Source: an uncultured Actinomycetes bacterium
GTDB taxonomy: Bacteria > Actinomycetota > Acidimicrobiia > Acidimicrobiales > Ilumatobacteraceae
NCBI GenBank assembly: GCA_903925985.1
Contig: CAIYHK010000166.1
Span: 1-8,247, forward strand
DNA length: 8,247 nt
Direction of reading: 5' to 3'
Under the pieces are notes generated by a model. That model saw nothing but the letters and a program-made list of their open reading frames with translations, was not told where the DNA came from and did not search any database. Shown piece by piece: positions 7,129 through 8,247 of this stretch; position 1 is the first letter of the stretch, and each line of letters opens with the position of its first letter. The position numbers were made by a program, and so were the translations under genes.

Positions 7129-7329
7129 ATGCGGAAGATTCCGCGGTCTACAAAACTCGTGACCTATGTTCGAAAAAGATCACGCTTGCTTGGTGGATTG
7201 CTCGCTTGGATACTTAAGCGTCGGGCGAAAACGCGTTCGGACAAGAAGGCCGTCAAGCGCATCCGTTTGAAAGAGGGTCAGACTCTTACCTTGCGGGTGA
7301 ATCGCAGTGAGGACTGGGAAGTGAAATGA
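7129..7329 (+). CDS. Small basic protein of unknown function
   Basis: The 66-residue protein is very rich in Arg and Lys. It has a short hydrophobic patch GGLLAWIL (22-29), marginal for a membrane helix, then the basic run KRRAKTRSDKK, and a C-terminal part KEGQTLTLRVNRSED that looks like a beta strand pair. Start at ATG 7129 follows AGGGG at 7115-7119 with a nine-base gap. It lies five bases after the previous stop, and its own TGA overlaps the trmI ATG in an ATGA arrangement, so coupling to trmI is likely. I do not recognise a named family. I recall small proteins ending in a similar GQTLxI pattern in Acidimicrobiia gene sets. It is the least certain of the three small genes, but no other reading fits the gap. 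Confidence 0.62.
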   Translation: MRKIPRSTKLVTYVRKRSRLLGGLLAWILKRRAKTRSDKKAVKRIRLKEGQTLTLRVNRSEDWEVK

Positions 7330-8156
7330 GCAATGTTTTTCGTGCTGGTGAGCGAGTCGTGCTCTTGGACCAGAAAAAGCGGAGGTATCTTCAGATTCTC
7401 TCCGACGCCGGCGAGTTCCACAGTCATGCTGGCTTTGTGCCTCACGCCAATGTGATCGGTAAAGAGGAGGGCTGTTGGGTCGAGTCGACCAAGGGTGCCA
7501 AGTACGTAGTGCTACGTCCCACTCTTGAGGATTTCGTGGTGGAGATGCCACGAGGTGCGCAGGTGATTTATCCCAAGGATCTCGCACCAATTTGCATGAT
7601 CGGGGATATCAAGCCTGGGGTGCGGGTTTTTGAGTCGGGTGTTGGATCGGGGGCCTTATCAATGGCGATGCTGCGCTGGGGTGCAGATATCACCGGCTAC
7701 GAACTGCGCGAAGATTTTGCCAATCGAGCCAAGGCGAATGTGGAGTCGTTTCTGGGTCCTGAAGCTCTAGATAACTTCCACGTGCAAATAAGGGATTCTT
7801 ATGCCGGTGTGGATGACGGTGTATTTGATCGGTTCATCCTTGACCTGCCAGAGCCATGGCATCTGCTGGATCATGTAAGTGGTTCGCTGCGACCCGGAGG
7901 TATTTTCTTGGCTTACACGCCAAGCATCACGCAGGCTGCAAAGGTTCGTCACGGAATGCAAAAGGGTTGGACGGATACGCGAACTCTTGAGGTTCTGCAC
8001 CGCACTTGGCATATTGAGGGAGAATCAGTTCGACCGGACCACAGAATGGTGGCGCATACCGGCTTCTTAACAGTCGGCCGCTGGATTGATCAGGGTTCGA
8101 TAAAGATGCACTCGCCGGGGCATTCCTCGGCGGATTCAATCACGGCATCGAGTTGA
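7326..8156 (+). CDS. trmI: tRNA (adenine-58-N1)-methyltransferase TrmI
   Basis: TrmI methylates N1 of adenine 58 in the tRNA T-loop using S-adenosylmethionine and works as a homotetramer in known cases. The 276-residue protein has a small N-terminal beta domain (1-about 75), the SAM-binding loop ESGVGSGAL (103-111), the acidic residue after the second strand in YELRED (125-130), and ILDLPEPW (171-178), whose Asp173 matches the proposed catalytic Asp. The conserved fold ends with VRPDHRMVAHTGFLTVGRW (235-253). The last 23 residues look unconserved and low in structure, and almost all of them (255-276) lie on DNA that also encodes the end of the convergent ferredoxin. The ATG overlaps the upstream stop (ATGA) and GGGAAG lies four bases before it. 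In mycobacteria trmI lies near the proteasomal ATPase gene mpa, so the same setting may follow here. Confidence 0.96.
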   Translation: MSNVFRAGERVVLLDQKKRRYLQILSDAGEFHSHAGFVPHANVIGKEEGCWVESTKGAKYVVLRPTLEDFVVEMPRGAQVIYPKDLAPICMIGDIKPGVRVFESGVGSGALSMAMLRWGADITGYELREDFANRAKANVESFLGPEALDNFHVQIRDSYAGVDDGVFDRFILDLPEPWHLLDHVSGSLRPGGIFLAYTPSITQAAKVRHGMQKGWTDTRTLEVLHRTWHIEGESVRPDHRMVAHTGFLTVGRWIDQGSIKMHSPGHSSADSITASS

Positions 8157-8247
8157 TTATCTGGAATGTTGGCTAGGCCGTCAGCGCCTTGCGGGTTGCC
8201 CTTTGCGGTCGCAAAAACTTTGTCGCCTTCAACTACGTATGCGAGTC
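8090..8247 (-). CDS. Ferredoxin, C-terminal 51 residues (runs off right edge)
   Basis: The minus strand is open from the right edge (first full codon 8243-8245) to a TGA at 8090-8092. The 51 residues include GDKVFATAKGNPQG and end in AVIESAEECPGECIFIEP. An acidic helix followed by CPGECI and a short strand is the typical ending of small single-cluster [3Fe-4S] or [4Fe-4S] ferredoxins that serve as electron carriers. The first Cys of CPGEC is the usual last cluster ligand; the other ligands lie outside the window. The start is beyond the edge, so total length is unknown; such proteins are usually 60-110 residues. The final 67 bases overlap the 3' end of trmI on the other strand. The redox partner cannot be told from here. 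Confidence 0.82.
   Translation of the reverse strand, partial: LAYVVEGDKVFATAKGNPQGADGLANIPDNQLDAVIESAEECPGECIFIEP
8113..8132 (+). other. GC-rich hairpin in the trmI/ferredoxin overlap
   Basis: CGCCGGGG at 8113-8120, loop CATT, and CCTCGGCG at 8125-8132 form an eight-pair stem with one G-U pair in the trmI transcript. No run of T follows on the plus strand; on the minus strand only a short TCTTTAT follows it, and the wobble becomes a mismatch. It could slow or end transcription or protect the 3' end of the trmI mRNA, but it may also just reflect the codons of the ferredoxin motif. Confidence 0.3.

Overview
This is a stretch of ordinary-looking bacterial chromosome from an actinobacterium. 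The best guess is class Acidimicrobiia (Actinomycetota), probably an aquatic lineage with moderate GC (about half G+C by eye). The clues are the transketolase signature (GHQG in place of the usual GHPG), the actinobacterial form of transaldolase downstream of tkt, a TrmI of actinobacterial type, and a group of small membrane proteins resembling ones I remember from Acidimicrobiia. The assignment is inferred from protein resemblance and was not searched.

Minus strand, left part (1-2262): tkt is followed after 6 bases by tal, which runs off the left edge. Together they form the non-oxidative pentose phosphate module. tkt diverges from the plus-strand genes across only 49 bases (2263-2311). On both sides of that gap a TANNNT hexamer lies exactly 6 bases before the start codon, which suggests back-to-back leaderless promoters.

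Plus strand (2312-8156): seven closely packed genes look like one operon. In order they are a fused ADP-forming acyl/acetyl-CoA synthetase (ATP-grasp half first), a PBP4-type D-Ala-D-Ala carboxypeptidase (dacB), a stand-alone LON substrate-binding-domain protein, three small membrane or basic proteins of unknown function, and the tRNA m1A58 methyltransferase trmI. Junctions are -4, +7, +36, +6, +5 and -4 bases. The only gap large enough for an internal promoter is the 36 bases before the first small protein.

Right edge (8090-8247, minus strand): the last 51 codons of a ferredoxin converge on trmI and overlap its 3' end by 67 bases. In mycobacteria trmI lies near the Mpa/ARC proteasome ATPase, so the Pup-proteasome locus may begin just beyond this edge, but that cannot be seen here.

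The gene content is mainly housekeeping: central carbon metabolism, energy conservation from acyl-CoA, peptidoglycan remodelling and tRNA modification. I found no mobile element, CRISPR array, rRNA or tRNA gene, prophage or defence system, and no gene-free stretch over 300 bases. The least explained parts are the three small proteins, the trmI/ferredoxin overlap and the compact divergent promoter region.
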